Source: Faecalicoccus sp.
GTDB taxonomy: Bacteria; Bacillota_I; Bacilli_A; Erysipelotrichales; Erysipelotrichaceae
Assembly: GCA_017941505.1 (NCBI GenBank)
Contig: JAGAWH010000137.1
Span: forward strand, 1-16,179
Reading direction: 5' to 3'
DNA length: 16,179 nucleotides
The position numbers and the translations under genes were made by a program. Below the pieces are notes generated by a model. That model was not told the DNA's origin. It was given only the letters and a program-made list of their open reading frames with translations, and did not search any database. Positions 15,193-16,179 of this stretch are shown piece by piece. Position 1 is the first letter of the stretch. Each line of letters begins with the position of its first letter.

Positions 15193-15435
15193 TTAATGCA
15201 TGACTGTCCTGTGTCTGCGCATCTCCAGCTCATTTTGAACATATGCTTCGACAGCCGCAATTAATTCATCATTTAATTCCTGATCTCCTATCATCATCGG
15301 CTCATTTATATCCCCTTCTCGAACAATGCGAATCTGCGGAAGCTGAATCATTTCATTTTTGTACTGTTTTTCCAGTTCTTCAATTTTTTCTAAGATTGGC
15401 TCTGATAAGGCCTTTACCAATTCTTCATCTACCAT
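15193..15435 (-). CDS. Unrecognised 80-aa acidic protein, predicted leaderless mRNA
   Basis: I do not recognise this protein. The frame can be extended to an ATG at 15477, but that start has no SD and would lie upstream of the promoter described at 15442-15470, so I chose ATG 15435. The sequence opens VDEELVKALSEPILEKIEELEKQYKNE, split as VDEELVKALSEPIL and EKIEELEKQYKNE, a charged probable helix. It then has QLPQIRIVREGD, a likely beta strand, and ends in a second helix (about 50-72, ELNDELIAAVEAYVQNELE) with a basic, His-rich tail. There is no signal peptide or cysteine motif. No SD precedes the ATG, and the predicted transcription start coincides with its A, so translation would be leaderless. 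It is followed 41 bp later by tRNA-Leu without an intervening terminator. It diverges from the membrane-protein gene to the right. Confidence 0.65.
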   Translation of the reverse strand: MVDEELVKALSEPILEKIEELEKQYKNEMIQLPQIRIVREGDINEPMMIGDQELNDELIAAVEAYVQNELEMRRHRTVMH

Positions 15436-15441
15436 ACATAA

Positions 15442-15470
15442 ATTATAAACAATGAATTTTCCCTTGACAA
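15442..15470 (-). promoter_or_regulatory. Near-consensus promoter placing +1 on the ATG of the 80-aa gene
   Basis: The minus strand reads TTGTCA (15470-15465), exactly 17 bp, then TATAAT (15447-15442). Counting the last base of the -10 box as -7 puts +1 at 15435, the A of the ATG. The promoter match is 10 of 12 or better at ideal spacing. Confidence 0.75.
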
Positions 15471-15591
15471 GATGCATACAAATTTGTCTTATTAAATCTA
15501 AAGCGTACTCCTGATAATGAAGTATTTTTCGCCGATTCTTTTATTTTACTGTGTATTTTGATAAAATGAAAAGACAACGGGAGGTTTGATG

Positions 15592-16179
15592 ATGGAAACT
15601 AAGGGGAAACACATCAAAAATGATGAAATAGATGATTTCGCAAAAGCGTTGTTAGATAAAAAGACAGAAATCGCATTAGAGGATATCGCATTAAAAGAAA
15701 ATGAGCGTATTACCCGCGTTCGTTTTAACGATGCTTCTCTTGATGACGATGACATAGGCACCAGTGCTTTTGATGCGTTGAATATGTTAAGAAAAGAGCG
15801 TGGCCAGGATCCAATCACACCGGAATCGATGAACGAGACCGTTCAAATCAAGAAACCGGTTTATGAAGAACCGATTCCGGATTGGGAGGAAGAAGACTTC
15901 ACAACCTCTTCTCTATCCAGAGAAAACATCATGAAGCAATCCATTCGGTCAGCCCAGCGCGTAATCAAAGAAAACGAAGCCAACGCAGTTCAGGTCCAGA
16001 CAGAGCCGGTAAAAGAAGAAGTCCCTGTTCAAACACAGAATACAAGCGCAATACCGGTTAAAGAGAAAGTGCCGCAGAAAGAACCTGCCAGGCAAAGTGA
16101 ATCAAAACCGCCGAAAAAGAAAATTCAATTTAAAGAGCTCTCAAAACAGCAGCTCTATATCTTAATTGCGGTTGTGTTA
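15592..16179 (+). CDS. Unrecognised protein with long cytosolic N-terminus and start of a membrane helix (runs off the window)
   Basis: The frame is open for 196 codons to the right edge. Two adjacent ATGs exist (15589 and 15592); GGGAGG ends 7 nt before the second, so I chose it. Residues 1-95 are strongly charged and probably helical. Residues about 100-175 are rich in Pro, Glu, Lys and Gln with repeated P-V-x-E/K-x motifs, a low-complexity linker. Then comes the basic stretch KPPKKKIQFKELSKQQ, followed by LYILIAVV at the edge, which looks like the beginning of a transmembrane segment with positive charges inside. The topology would be cytosolic N-terminus and external C-terminus, as in division or cell-wall proteins anchored by one helix, but the outer domain is not in the window. 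The gene is divergent from the 80-aa gene, and no clear promoter stands out. Confidence 0.75.
   Translation, partial: METKGKHIKNDEIDDFAKALLDKKTEIALEDIALKENERITRVRFNDASLDDDDIGTSAFDALNMLRKERGQDPITPESMNETVQIKKPVYEEPIPDWEEEDFTTSSLSRENIMKQSIRSAQRVIKENEANAVQVQTEPVKEEVPVQTQNTSAIPVKEKVPQKEPARQSESKPPKKKIQFKELSKQQLYILIAVVL

Noticed and set aside
15464..15492. Plus-strand TTGACA (15464-15469) as promoter of the right-edge gene
   Set aside because: At 17-bp spacing the -10 would be TCTTAT, a poor match, and the gene starts 100 bp further on; the same bases are better explained as the minus-strand -35.
15546..15818. Minus-strand frame of 90 codons opposite the right-edge gene
   Set aside because: No SD was found, it overlaps the well-supported plus-strand gene that has GGGAGG before its ATG, and its composition is shadow-like.
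1..16179. CRISPR array, transposon or prophage remnants
   Set aside because: No spaced direct repeats, transposase, integrase, terminal inverted repeats or phage genes were found in either strand.

Overview
The window looks like a chromosomal segment of a low- to moderate-GC Gram-positive bacterium (Bacillota). Evidence: strong AGGAGG-type ribosome binding sites, a T-box riboswitch in front of a trp operon, MarR/MATE and RpiR genes typical of Bacillota, and hairpin-plus-U-tract terminators after several genes. Protein style would fit Erysipelotrichia-like or clostridial gut anaerobes, but this is inference without a database search. I see no insertion sequence, phage gene, CRISPR array, rRNA or integration scar.

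Left part (1-3295, minus strand): a tight three-gene unit of a BspA-type leucine-rich-repeat protein, a DUF2201-type protein (degenerate metallopeptidase-like N-terminus plus VWA domain) and a MoxR-family AAA+ ATPase that runs off the left edge. 3345-6306 (minus): a GH4 6-phospho-beta-glucosidase, an RpiR/SIS regulator and the RNA 2'-phosphotransferase KptA. kptA and the regulator are 2 bp apart, and a 23-bp palindrome covers the regulator's stop codon upstream of the glycosidase. 6404-8760 (plus): a GNAT acetyltransferase with its own promoter and terminator, then an overlapping marR-MATE efflux pair with a palindrome over its promoter.

Middle to right (minus): an unrecognised 119-aa protein sharing a hairpin with the MATE gene, a PP2C-type phosphatase, and trpD-C-F-B-A, in which every junction overlaps by 4-14 bp. 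The operon begins with a tRNA-Trp-type T-box leader (specifier TGG, acceptor-pairing TGGC, terminator/antiterminator) and lacks trpE and trpG. Beyond it lie a possible 20-codon ORF, tRNA-Leu(UAG), and an unrecognised 80-aa gene whose promoter predicts transcription starting exactly on its ATG. A divergent plus-strand gene for a probable membrane-anchored protein leaves the right edge.

How parts work together: the trp genes convert anthranilate to tryptophan and are probably attenuated by uncharged tRNA-Trp; RpiR probably controls phospho-beta-glucoside use; MarR probably represses itself and the MATE pump. The least understood items are the LRR-VWA-MoxR unit, the predicted leaderless gene and the tiny ORF between the tRNA and the trp leader. 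No clear, wholly new defence or mobile system is visible.
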